Origin: Paratrimastix pyriformis
Taxonomy: Eukaryota; Preaxostyla; Paratrimastigidae
NCBI GenBank assembly: GCA_027972325.1
Contig: JAPMOS010000049.1
Location: 203,166 to 267,165, forward strand
DNA length: 64,000 nucleotides
Reading direction: 5' to 3'
Of the stretch, positions 42,558 to 53,081 are shown in pieces. A program made the position numbers and the translations under genes. How positions within the stretch are numbered: position 1 is the stretch's first letter; the number at the start of each line of letters is the position of its first letter. The notes beneath the pieces are model-generated. The model had not been told where the DNA came from and did no database searches. It saw only the letters and a list, made by a program, of their open reading frames with translations.

Positions 42558-43310
42558 ATGGAACGCGACGTACAGGAAGGGCAACCTCTCACTATGAACC
42601 CAAGTGACACCGCAGGTATGGGCGAGTCTGGTGATTCGGCGCTGGTGCAGGCGACTGCCTTGGCCGAAGACGCGACCATCAAATGCGTCATTTTGTACTT
42701 CTCGCTCACCGGAAACACGCGCTCTGTGAGCGAAACGATCGCTGCACGCTTGCGGCAGCACCGTTGCATTGATCGTGTCGAGCTCGTCGACATCACGAGG
42801 ATGGCGGCAGCTCGATCGCCTGAACCCGAGCAATTCCGTCAGCTCCACCTGGAAAACTACGATGCCATTGGGATTGCCGCTTTCGCGTGGTGCTACAACT
42901 TGCCTCCCGGCGTGAAAAATTTCATCTCGCAGAACCGCTGGCCGAGGAAGCCCGTCTTTCTTTTCTCGACTGCGGGCGGAGGGTCCCGGGGCAACGTGCT
43001 CAGCAGCATGGCTGCAGCCCTGAAGGACAAGGACGCCGTCATTATTGCGGACAAGGCTTTCCGCGCCCCCGAAAATTATGTGTCTGTCTGCATCACCCCA
43101 TTGTCACCCACCATGACATCCGGGTAGCCCGCTCAACCCCCGCGCACCCAACGTGCCCCTGTGGGGCAGCCACGACCGTGTCGATGAGCCCACCAAGTTC
43201 GCTGACGAGGTCTGGATGCTGTAGCTCATCAGTGCCTTATGCTGTTGATGCTGATGTTGACTGGATGACGATGATGATGGTGGTGGTGGTGTTGCTGGTG
43301 GTGGTCATGG

Positions 43311-43350
<40 letters not shown>

Positions 43351-44945
43351 TGATGTTGACGCGCCGCACTCCCTTAGGTGGCCCAATTGCTCGAGAACCT
43401 GCCCCGGCCCATCAAGGGCCTTGCCTCGGCCAAGGTATCCGGCTCCATCCTGGCCAGCGCCACCTCCTGGATGATGACCCCCGGCATGCTCAAGAAGAGT
43501 CTGTCGTCATGACCCCCGGCCATCCCCTCCACCCCAGGGTCACCCACACCGGCGTCCTTTTGGGATGTGTGTCGCTTGCGTGGCTATTCCCCAGTGTCGG
43601 GCGACATCCATTGCGACCGCACCAAGTGCGTCAAGTGCGGCCTCTGCGCGCGCGAGTGCGTCTACGATGCCCTGGCCATCCGCCCCGACATGGGTCCGCC
43701 CGCCGCCTCCCATCCATCCCTCCATCCAGCCCGTCCATCGCATGGGTCCGCCAGCTGGCTGCTGCCAGGGCCGCCGCCAAGGCTCCCATCAACCGCCCTG
43801 TCATCCCCCGCATCCACCCATGTCACCCCAACCATCCCGTCATCTCATCTGTTCGCCTGCTCACCGCCCCTTGCCGATGGGGCCGGGGAGGCGCTGGGGG
43901 TTCGTTCCACTCCGGAGCAGAGCCCACCCTCATCTTCGATCGTGTCCTCCCCCCTCCCTCCTCCCCCCCTCCCAGAGGATGGCTTCCCGGTCCGGGACCC
44001 CGTCAAGTGCCAGTACTGCACCAAGTGCGTCAACGTTTGGTCCGTCCACCACGCCCCTGCCCTGCCCCCCTCTGCCCCCTCTGCCCCCTCTGCCCCCTCT
44101 GCCCCTCTGCCCCTCTGCCCCCTCTGCCCCTCTGCCCCTCTGCCCCCTCTGCCCCTCTGCCCCTCTGCCCCTCTGCCCCGCTGCCCCTCTGCCACCTGCC
44201 CCTCCTATCCAACACTTCTCGATTCGCACTCACCACCCCCGCCCACTGTCCCGTCACGCCCACCATCGCATCCCTCCCAACCAGCCCGCGTGGGGCCATG
44301 AACAGCAGCCGGACGGCGGGCAAGACGCCCTACCGGCTGAACCCGGACAACTGGGTCGAGGGCAAGTCCTCCCGCAGCAGCCGACCGCCCCCGCCCCGCG
44401 CTGCCTCGGCCCCCGTGGCCACCGCCACCGCCCCCACTGCCTCCCCTGCCCCCACGGCCACGGCCACGGCCACGGTTACCACCACCCCGGCCCCCTCGGT
44501 GTCCGTCTCCACGGAGCCGCTGGCGCCAAGCCCGGACACGACCCCCGCGCCCAGCCCCGCAGCGGGTGTCCTCGAGCAGGACGCGGGCCCAACCCCGGCC
44601 ATTCCAACCCCGGCGCCGGCGCCCGCCCCGACCCCGGCCACAGCCACGACCGCGGCTCCAACCACGGTCTCAGTCCAGGAGGCGGCTCCAACCCCAGTCC
44701 CAGCCCAGGCCCTGGTCCCAGAGGCGGCTCCAACCCCGGTCCCCGAGGCAGCCCCGCAGCCGGATGCCCAGACGGCCACCCCTGCTCCGGCGGTTCCCGT
44801 GCCGGCGCCGGCAGTCACCACACCCGCCCCGGAGGTCGAGGCGAAGAGCGCCTTGCTCGGTGGTGATGAGGCGGCTGCTGCCCCGGTTGTTGCCGCGACG
44901 GAATCTGCTGTTCCCGCCCCCGCCCCGTCTGAATCGCCCCTGTAA
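42558..44945 (+). CDS. flavodoxin - two [4Fe-4S] ferredoxin fusion, paralogue B
   Basis: Same architecture as paralogue A. The ATG at 42558 (MERDVQEGQPLTM) precedes CVILYFSLTGNTRSVSE, a canonical FMN loop. Then come LENYDAIGIAAFAWCY, PVFLFSTAGGGSRGN and FRAPENY. After a microsatellite-bearing intron come VAQLLENLPRPIKG and GMLKKSLS. Cluster 1 is CVKCGLCARECVYDA (about 43630), with Val in place of the usual Pro after the last Cys. Cluster 2 is CQYCTKCVNV plus C-PRGAMNS, its fourth cysteine codon TG|C split by a 250-nt intron (about 44041-44290). GKTPYRLNPDNWVEGK follows, as in A. The 180-residue Ala/Pro/Thr-rich tail ends at 44945. Redox partners (hydrogenase, pyruvate:ferredoxin oxidoreductase) are inferred only from the family. 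Confidence 0.85.
43255..43350. repeat. (GAT/GGT)n microsatellite
   Basis: Triplet repeat in the intron before the VAQLLEN exon of flavodoxin paralogue B. Confidence 0.9.
44062..44212. repeat. (CCCCTCTG)n repeat
   Basis: About 16 units of CCCCTCTG, often with an extra CCC, filling the intron that splits the cluster-2 cysteine codon. Confidence 0.9.
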
Positions 44946-45511
44946 GTTCGGTCGGCAGATGAAGAGGTGAGGATCGACGGAATCGGATGCCCCCCCCCCC
45001 CCCCGCCCCGTCTGAATCACCGCTGTCTGCGTCCCCCGCCGGCAGAGGAGGGATGATTGGACCCTTTGTGAGGACGAGGTGATAGCCCCAGGGATAGCAA
45101 CCACACGGTTATGTCGACCGCCACGCATTGATCATGACACAGAGACACAGAGACACAGGCAGAAAACAGGATGGGGGGGGGGGGGGGGGGAAATGGGGAA
45201 CGTGAGAGACGTGAAGAGAAGGGAGTGGCAAGGAGGAGAGGGGGATGGTGGAGGGAGAGGGGAGGGGAAGTGGAGGGCCAGGGTTGCCGTGATTGACCAC
45301 AGACTGCTGCCCCCTGGGACCCCCGTTGTCACGACTCCTCATCCTGGTCTTCTGCATCGCGCAGAGGACCAGAGATGGGGAGTCGGACAGCGGGGCGTCC
45401 CAGTTCGTCCCCTGCGGTCGGTTCCACCTTTGCTGCAAGCAGCGAGGGGGGGAACCGACCGCAGGGGCGGAGCAGAAGCCTGCGGTCAACCCGGGCAATC
45501 GAGGACCGCTC
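44946..45511. other. convergent intergenic region
   Basis: About 570 bp between convergent stops. Holds ACACAGAG repeats (45135-45160) and a G-run (45172-45190). A pair of CGGTCGGTTCC/GGAACCGACCG segments near 45416-45462 can pair as a hairpin. Confidence 0.45.
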
Positions 45512-46669
45512 TTAGGCACGGAGTCCGTTAAGGCGACGAGGCGAGAACGCGGCAGGAGGTCCCACGGCCGTTTGGAAGCGGTCGGGGGAGAGTTCCGACA
45601 GGTCCAAAGGGCCGCCCTCCAGAAATCCATCGAGCGCGAGGCTGCTGAAGGGCGGGGACGGAGCGTCGGTGGAGGCGCTGAGGAGGAAGGGGTCGTCCGA
45701 GGGCCAGTCCAGGGGAGAACGCGCTTCTTCATCCGGGGGCGGCGGCGCGGAGAGGGGGCGAGGCGTGGGCGAGTCCAGGGGAAGCACCCCGGTCATGGGC
45801 GAGCCCGGCGGGGAAGTGGGGGACATGGGGTCGCCATCCAGAATGTGGCCGTCGGATTCCTCCTCGGATGAAACGGCGTTGTCCTCATGACCGCCCTCGG
45901 TTGGGAGCTGAGGTGCGGATGCGGCCGGGGGGAGACCGAGCGAAGGTCGATCCGGGGGCTGGTAGACCGAGGGAATTGGCAACAGAGTGGCAGGAGGCTT
46001 CCACCCCGGGTTCCCAACCCTGGCCGAATCGGGGAGCAACCGGATGACCCCGGCGTCCGAGGCTTCCATGAGAAGGCAATCCAGATTTTCAAGGAAGGCC
46101 TACCGGAGAGAGAAGAAGTGAGATGCACCCTTGGTGAAGCTAGACCAACCTTGTTGGGAGGAGGAGGCAGGGCCAAGAATGGGAGCAGAAGAGCCGGAAA
46201 AGGCCGTTTCTCTTTCACGTCGGGGATTTTTGTGGATTTGTAGGGAGCTTTATATTTGGCGCGCAACATTCGGGCAGCGGCCATTTTCCTGAAAGAAAGT
46301 TCGAGACGGTCGGGAAAAAAAGGAAAAAGCTGACCCAATGAGGTCATTGATACGAGTTAGATCATCCCTCGTCAGTTCAGCCTCGAGTGCTCGAACTCCC
46401 AAAGGGCGGAGTTTCCCATTGCGACGGGTGGCAGCATTGTACAAAGCCTGGCGGAAGCTCGCTTGCAATCTCTCCAGATCACTTGCACATGGGAGCGCCG
46501 AATGATATCCATGCCCAACGGAAGCCAGTGCCACATCCAAGAGCGAGTATCCCAGCCGAATGAAGACCTCGCGGCCGTCACTGAGAGTTTGGACATTGCC
46601 GTCGAACACTTCTTCTGTCAAAAAGCCACCAGAGATCAACTTCGACACCACTTTTGTTTTGTTACCCAT
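45512..46669 (-). CDS. unrecognised protein, alpha-helical N-terminus, acidic C-terminus
   Basis: No family recognised. From MGNKTKVVSKLISGGFLTEE (ATG complement 46667-46669) the frame gives VFIRLGYSLLDVALASVG, LERLQASFRQALYNAATRRNG and ALEAELTRDDLTRINDLIG, a compact helical domain. An intron follows, then a basic segment RMLRAKYKAPYKSTKIPDVKEK (split here between two blocks near 46250), then AFLENLDCLLMEASDAGVI. The C-terminal 180 residues are Pro/Ser/Asp/Glu-rich and disordered, with a stop at 45512. Two in-frame upstream Met codons exist (to 46963), but that region overlaps the downstream neighbour's 3' side. Same strand as the ABC ATPase gene, about 240 bp from its stop. Confidence 0.5.
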
Positions 46670-46907
46670 AATGAGACGCGCAACAACGAGCAATGCGCTG
46701 TACCAAATTGACGAATTTGAGCTGGTTGAGTGCCTGAGGGTTAGTTGACCTGAGCAGGCACGAGGTGGGTGCTGAAAGAGAAGACGAATCATGTTGTCAC
46801 AAAAAGAAGCAGCCTCAAAATCAGAAAGGCACGACGAGAGAGCGCAAACTGAATCACTCGGAGAACCAAAACAGCACCAGTAGTTAAACCACCCCAAGGG
46901 CCGTCCT

Positions 46908-49900
46908 TCACAACGGCCCCGGGGAACCAGGCGAGTCGTATGGGGGCACGTGATCGGAGACATTTAGTCTGGGAACAGTCGCCACCGACTCGTCCCGATG
47001 GAGGGTGACGCTGCTCGAGACGGCAGGCATCAGCGGGGGAGGGAGTTGCACGTAGGGGGCGTCGATGCTGGCGCCCAGGGGAGGAAAGCCAATGCGCGCT
47101 TGTGAACCTGCCAGGGGGGATGGAGGAGGAGGAGTCATCAGCACCGGGGTTATACCCCGCTTCCCGCCCACCTGCCCCCGCCACGCACATACACATACCG
47201 CTATTGGCACGCACCCACGAGCGGCATGGAACTTGTGGAAGCCGGGGTCGGAGGCTCGGTGGCCGGGGCCGGGGGCGGTGGAGGCGGTGGGGTATGCTGC
47301 CCCAGGGCATCCAGGGCTGCATCCAGGGGCGAGTGGGGCTGGGGCGAGGCGGGGGCGGGGAGTTCACCCCGGGACTCTTTCTGGGTGATGGGGACGGGAG
47401 AGAAGGGCGCCGGAGGCACGAGGGGCGTCAAGGTCGTCGATCCCTGTCGTGGACACGGGGGGGGGGGGGGGGGGGGGGGGAAGACATCCGATGGTGGATG
47501 AGACCCAATGTGTCATCTGCCCGGGGGATGGAGACGATGGAGGGGATGGAGACGAGGGAGGGTGATGGAGACGAGGGAGGGTGATGGAGACGAGGGGAGG
47601 GTGGGACGGACGGTGTATCCCATCATCTGGGCCAGCTCGCGCTGCTGGGGCCCCGAGAGCCGGTCCATGGGGGCGTGGGCGTGGGCACGGTGGCCGTGGC
47701 CAGGGAGCCCGTCAGGGGATGGGCGTGAAGACGGGCGGTACAAGCGCACCTCACCCATGGTGGCCGAGGAGGGCGCCAGGGCGGGCAGGTGCTGGGTCAG
47801 GTAGGAGGTGATGTCAGGCAGGGGTTCGGTCAGCGGGCCGCCCCGGATGGTGTCGTCGGGGTGGGCGAAGGCGTGCGGCTTGTAGTCGGACGGAAAGCGG
47901 ACGAAGGTCCGGACGGGGTTGACCGTCTGCAGGGGGGGGGGGGGGGGGGGGAATGGTCGGTGAACAATACCACGGGGTGAGTGCGCGCACAGGGTTGGGC
48001 TGGTGGGTTGGCGGAGTCTTGGTGGATGGGTTGGCGGATCGTGGATCTGATCGGATGCCGTCTGACGGGCTGGGCATGGCGGGGTGGTGGCGCGCGTTGT
48101 TTGGGTGGAGGCGTGGCATAGGGGTGGCGGTCTATGGCGATGGGTGGTGGGGTTGGACATGGCGGGCTTGGATGATTGTATGTTGGTGATGACGATGTGA
48201 TGGTGTGGTGGCGCTGGTGCTCGGGCGGGGGCTGCCTGCGGACGGTCGCGGCCATGGCGGCCCCATCGCGGACGAGGACGAATGGGCTGTGGCCCGTCAG
48301 GGCGGCATTGAGGTTGTCGATGGCCGTCTGGCGCCGCTCGGCCGAGACCTCCTGCGGAGCGAGTGAAGCCAGTGATTCATGTGCGAGATGGTGTGAGTTT
48401 GGTGTGTGGGATGATTGGTGTGGAGTGTGGGATGATTGGTGTGAAATGGCGCGGGAGGAGATGCTGATTGGGGTGACTGGCCGAGACCTGCCGAGTAGGG
48501 CAGGGGTGGTTTGGGCGTCTGTGCTTTGCACATTCCGGCGCGCAAGCGTGTGGATTTGGGGTGACGGGTGGTGGCCGCCGCGCCGAAACCATGCACGCAT
48601 GAGATGGAGGAAGGGCAGGGGGCGGGGCGGACCTCGATGCGCACCAGCTTGCCATCGCGCATGTGCAGCACCCGGTCGGCGAAGCTGGTCAGGTTCATGT
48701 CGTGGGTGACCATCAGCAGGGTGATGCCTGCACCCCCCCGGGCAGAAACCCCGGAGAACGGGCAGGCGGGGGTGATCAGCCGGTCATGATCGTTCTGTTG
48801 GAGGGGCGATGCCGAACCCCATCTACGGACCGTCCTTCCGGTTGAGATCGAGCAGCAGGCGCATGACGATCTCCGTGTTGACCGTGTCCAGATCACCCCT
48901 GGGCGGATCAAGCATCATTATCATCATCATCATCATCACCACCACCACCATCCGATCATCCGATTATCATCACCCAAAGCGAAGTGCGAGTATGGGGGTG
49001 AGTATGTCATTCTGACTGCGCTGTCGGGGGGCATCGGGGGCGTGAGCGGCAGCAGACGTGGGCTCATCCAGGAGGAGCAGTTCGGGCCGGTTGGCCATGG
49101 CGCGGGCGATGGTCACCTGGGTTGGATACCCCATGATGACGATGACGATGATGATGGGAGCGCAGGAGGTTGGAGAAAGAGAGTGATGGTGCGCACAGGG
49201 TTGGATACCCATCAGCAGGTCAGATGGGGCGGGGGATGTGAGACGGACCCGCTGCTGCTCACCGCCGGAGAGCATGTTCGGGAAGTGGCCCAGTCGCTCG
49301 CCCATCTGCATCTTCTTGAGGAGCTCTGGGGTGGGGAGGGTCGAGACGGGGGGATAGTCGCATGGGGGGGATTGAGACGGACCCGTGGCGACACGCTTCC
49401 GCTCGGCCATCGGGACGCCCTGCAGGATCAGGGGCAGCTCGACGTTCTCGATGGCGGTCATCGTCGAGAGCAGGTTGAAGGTCTGGAAGACGAAACCCCT
49501 GTCCGCCAGCAAAATCGTCGTCGTCACCCCGGGGACGAGAAAGGGGGAATACAGACATTTTCTCGAGACGAATCTGGGCAAGTTCATCATCGGAGGTTCG
49601 GGGGGTGACGTCTTTTTGGCGAAGGGGAAAGGAACTTGGGTGACAGTCCAAAAAAAAAAAAGGACAGACGGGTTCCGCAAAGGGAAAGCCGACCCTTCGT
49701 GGGCTTATCGATCGTCCCGATAATATTGAGAAGAGATGTCTAATAAGATCAGGTGAGTCTTGCGGACAAGTCAGAGCGGAAAACCCGACCTTGCCACCAC
49801 CTGAAGTGCCACAGATCATCACAAATTCTCCTCGTTTGACAGAGGCAGTAACACCACTTCGGGGGTGAAAATGAGCTTGGACGCCCAGTGCACACGGAGA

Positions 49901-50046
49901 GCGCCGCCAGACCGAAGGGCGGCCACACCTTCGACGCCGATGAGATAAGTTTTGTGGACATTATCAATATTCACAATGAGGGGACTCTTTTCCAAAAGCC
50001 TTGACGTCACGCCCCTCTCCGCCGAGTCAATTGATGTCGTGGCCAT
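46908..50046 (-). CDS. LolD/MacB-type ABC transporter ATPase with disordered extension
   Basis: Single nucleotide-binding domain of the MacB/LolD/FtsE type. The start MATTSIDSAERGVTSRLL (50046) leads to LIVNIDNVHKTYLIGVEGVAAL. Walker A reads GTSGGGK (49790-49770) and continues, after a short intron starting GTCGG, TSLLNIIGTIDKPTKGRL. Then come GFVFQTFNLLSTMTAIENVELPL, the signature LSGGEQQRVTIARAMANRPE (interrupted by an intron) and Walker B ELLLLDEPT. The D/H-loop block is ITLLMVTHDMNLTSFADRVLHMRDGKLV (about 48730-48640). A 400-residue extension follows, partly His/Pro-rich (RTFVRFPSDYKPHAF, PLTEPLPDITSYLTQHL), ending SPGSPGPL at 46908. No membrane segments, so a separate permease is expected. 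Bacterial-style family, sporadic in eukaryotes. Confidence 0.83.
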
Positions 50047-50152
50047 AATACGCGAGCAATAATCCAAGATCCCGTCTCTGCCGCTCGAACACTGGGTTTT
50101 AGCGATCATGTAGAGTCAAGGTGCTAGTCAAACAAGAAGCGAAGGCAGCAAG
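50047..50152. promoter_or_regulatory. compact divergent promoter
   Basis: 106 bp between the ABC ATPase start codon (-) and the start of the secreted acidic protein (+). Confidence 0.35.
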
Positions 50153-50770
50153 ATGCGCGCAGCATTTTTGGGACTCCTAGCCCTTCTTTTCAGCTGGAAC
50201 GTTTTCGCTCAAGCCCTCCCCGATGAGGAAGAGCCAATTCCCGAACAAGAATATGAGAACATGAACGAGCGCGAGGACGACGAGGACGAGGACGAGGATG
50301 AGGAAGACGAATCTCAGATTGTCCTCCCGCTCATCCGGCAAGCCACTGGCGAAAACCCGACGAAGTGCGCTGAAAAGCCAACCACCAATGCCAAGCCGGC
50401 GCCAAAAGTCGCCCAGCCATCGGAGCGGGCGCTTTGCCACGCAAAGTTCAGCTGCCCATGCCGTTGCCCGGGCAAGAAGTTCAAGTTCGTCCAGCCGCAT
50501 CACATGTCTGCAGGCGAGCATCAACACCCAGTTTTATCTTTCTTGTTGGTCAGGAAAGCGAATGCGTCCTGCTGGCGTGGCGGTGAGTTCGACTTCCTTT
50601 CGGGGGCTCCCGCCGCTTCCGAGGAGGCTCCTTCCGAGGAACCCGAGCAAACCCAGCCGGCTCGTCCTGCCCCGGTGGCCCCAGCTGTGCAACCTGCCCC
50701 CGAATCCGCGGCTCCTTTGAACGGAGCAGCTTCAATGCTCGGGAATCTCCAGAAGGGCTGGGGCATGTGA
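50153..50770 (+). CDS. small secreted acidic protein
   Basis: No family recognised. The start at 50153 gives a clear signal peptide, MRAAFLGLLALLFSWNVFAQA, followed by an acidic stretch (EEEPIPEQEYENMNEREDD and a run of D/E). Then comes a cysteine cluster CHAKFSCPCRCPGKKFKF (about 50430-50490). The tail is Ala/Pro/Glu-rich and ends GNLQKGWGM. The frame is open for 205 codons, but a short intron (about 50507-50556, GTCTG ... CAG) could remove a less plausible segment. Probably secreted or lumenal. GC content is lower than in the neighbouring genes. Confidence 0.55.
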   Translation: MRAAFLGLLALLFSWNVFAQALPDEEEPIPEQEYENMNEREDDEDEDEDEEDESQIVLPLIRQATGENPTKCAEKPTTNAKPAPKVAQPSERALCHAKFSCPCRCPGKKFKFVQPHHMSAGEHQHPVLSFLLVRKANASCWRGGEFDFLSGAPAASEEAPSEEPEQTQPARPAPVAPAVQPAPESAAPLNGAASMLGNLQKGWGM

Positions 50771-51000
50771 AAACCCTTTCTTCGAGACGACCTTCCTTCT
50801 GCTCCCCCTCCACTCCCATCAACTCTATATACGAGGTGTTTTCTTGCCGGCGCATGTTTGATAAGAAAAAACGCACGGCACCGGAGTCTCTCGCGAGCCA
50901 GCCGATCGATCTGAGGGAAGGGATAAAAAAGAATGGAAAAAGAATGAAGACCAAGCTGAAACAGGAGGGAAGGGAGCAGAGAGGGCAAATCTCAGAGTAA

Positions 51001-52340
51001 CTATGACAAAAACCGGCATTGAGCGTAGCTCTGGGCATAGAAAAAATATCATCATCGGATGGCAAGGAGGGCGAAGGGGACTCGGGTAAAGACGGACCAA
51101 TCCAAAATCGGCGAGCCAGGATGCCCTGCTTGGGGCGGAGAGAAGGTCGTCCGGAAGTCTGGGGAAACAAGGGAGAAAGGCATGTGAGGCGGGAAGACAA
51201 GAGGCAAAACACCCAAAAGGGCAGAAGCAAGGGATGTCTAAGATAGGGGCGAGAAGTTGCTCATCAATGGAGAGCTCAGATCCGTTTTTGGTATAGTTGT
51301 GATTCTCATCTCATCATCGACAAGGCAGACAGATTTGCCGAGGCAGGACAGAGACCGACCTTGGGGGGATGGCTGCCCAGTGAATTGTAGGGCCACAAGA
51401 CGGAGCGCCATCAGAAGAAATCTGGGGAAAGAAAGGAATTGAAGGAGGAATGAGCATCACATCATTCTTCACATGCAAGCAGCGCGAACAAGAGAAAAAG
51501 GCGCCTCAGATCAGCAGTGATCGTCAAGAGTGTAAAGACTTAATCTTCCCCTCACAATCCGACCGCCCGTTCGCTGAAAAAAATTGTCTCATCATTGGCA
51601 AGGTGGCACGGCACAAGGGAAAGAAAGGCACACTGACCATGCGCTTCAGGGTTCACAACAGGGAGTCCGATACGGCTGGAGGGGCGAAGCACGTGTTCGG
51701 ATCGGTCTGCGAAAGGGAAGGGAAGAAGAATGAATAAAAAGGAACACAGCAAGCAGAGAACATGGAAGGGAAAACAAACAAGATCAGCCCGCCGGGTGGC
51801 GGTCCATCGATGTGCTAATCACTTACAGTCAGCAGTAGCTGGTTGTGATGTGGTTCATCATGTCTTGGTGGAGGGGAAGCACGCCAACGAAGAATGGCAG
51901 ACGGACCATAGAAACTGCCAGGCCGCCAGCCGCACCATCGCATGCCCCGGTCAATTGGGACTCAACTAGAAGGTTGGAAGGAGAATGTCAGTGAGGATCT
52001 ATAGTGAGCACGCGACAAAAGACACGCGCCCACTTCAAACAACTCCTAGTTCATCTAGCAAGGTTTCAGGAAGCGATTCGGGGCACCTCAAATTCAACCC
52101 CGTTGCTGCTATAACTTGCAGAGACCACACCCTCGGCGCAAGAGATTCCAACAACGCAGAAGGAAGTGCCCGTGAAGACACAGACCTCATGCGAGGCGAT
52201 TGACCATCAAAGGCCGAAGCAGCTCTGCCATAAAAATTGCCAGGTCGAATGGTGGTAGCCCGGTTTGAGGAGTCTGGCGGGAAAAAAAAAACGGGTAAGC
52301 AAGCGTCAGGAAATGCCAGTGACGAAACAGAAAGCAAACG
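51001..52340 (-). CDS. probable intron-rich gene, model unresolved
   Basis: On the minus strand a series of short open segments is bounded by C/T-rich AG acceptors and GTCNG donors, as in neighbouring genes. One frame from about 51415 to 51001 reads SSDGAPSCGPTIHWAAIPP, then RLPDDLLSAPSRASWLADFGL, then SYAQCRFLS and a stop at 51001. Further upstream are segments such as ESQLTGACDGAAGGLAVSM (about 51950-51890). A second frame is also open through the same exons, so the model is ambiguous. No homology recognised. The region is AT-richer than most of the window. Confidence 0.3.
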
Positions 52341-53081
52341 GAAAAGAGGGTCTTCAGAGACAAAAAATAGGTATCATTGAAGAACTCAGTCGCAAATTAC
52401 GAGCATCACAAGACCACACAGAAATTCACATGGGAAGGCAGTGAAACCAGACCTCAAAGCATCGAGAGCGGGAATTCTACGAGCATTCAACCGGGGTACT
52501 TCATATTGCCGACTCTTCTTTCTTTTTCTGGCCCTGTTTTGTGTGTTCTTTCTGGAGCTCGGGGACTCTTGTTTCGAAAGTTCTTCGAACAAAGACTCCC
52601 AAGAGTTGCCCTCTGAGTCTCCTCATCCAGTGATGACCGGCCCTTTCATAAACATTCCCGAGCAGGCTGCCGGTCGTTGGCGCTGCTTCTTTGCAGTAAG
52701 TGGAAGCGCACTAATACAATCTCAAATCATAAATAACAAATTGGGTGGTTGGGAGGAGGCACAAAAAATGTAAATGTCACCTCATCGGTGGAGATCAAAC
52801 CCGACACTTCCGAGGGCATCGGTCTGACTCCGAGCCAGCATGGCTGTGAGGGAACTGGCTCCTTGCGGGGAGGGAGATGGGGGAAGGAAGTTCGCGCCTT
52901 CCGGTGCGATGGGGAAGAGAGACTGCGGTTCTAAAAGTGGGAGAAGCGACTTGGCCGAGGGGACAGCCGCATCATCGGCCTCGGCCTCGTCGTCCGCGTC
53001 GGAAAAGGTCCCCGCACCCTACACCATGAAGACGCATGCATCATTGGAAGAGTTAGGTCGACGCAGAGAATTCGTCGCGTC
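52341..53081. other. weak-coding region
   Basis: About 740 bp. A + strand frame (52441-52773) has a hydrophobic stretch YCRLFFLFLALFCVFFLEL followed by a Ser/Glu-rich part and could be a small secreted or membrane protein. Its only obvious donor is GTAAGT, unlike the rest of the window. Left as uncertain. Confidence 0.3.

Noticed and set aside
52441-52773. + strand frame with a strong hydrophobic segment
   Set aside because: No homology, and the only donor (GTAAGT) does not fit the GTCNG pattern; kept only as a low-confidence note.
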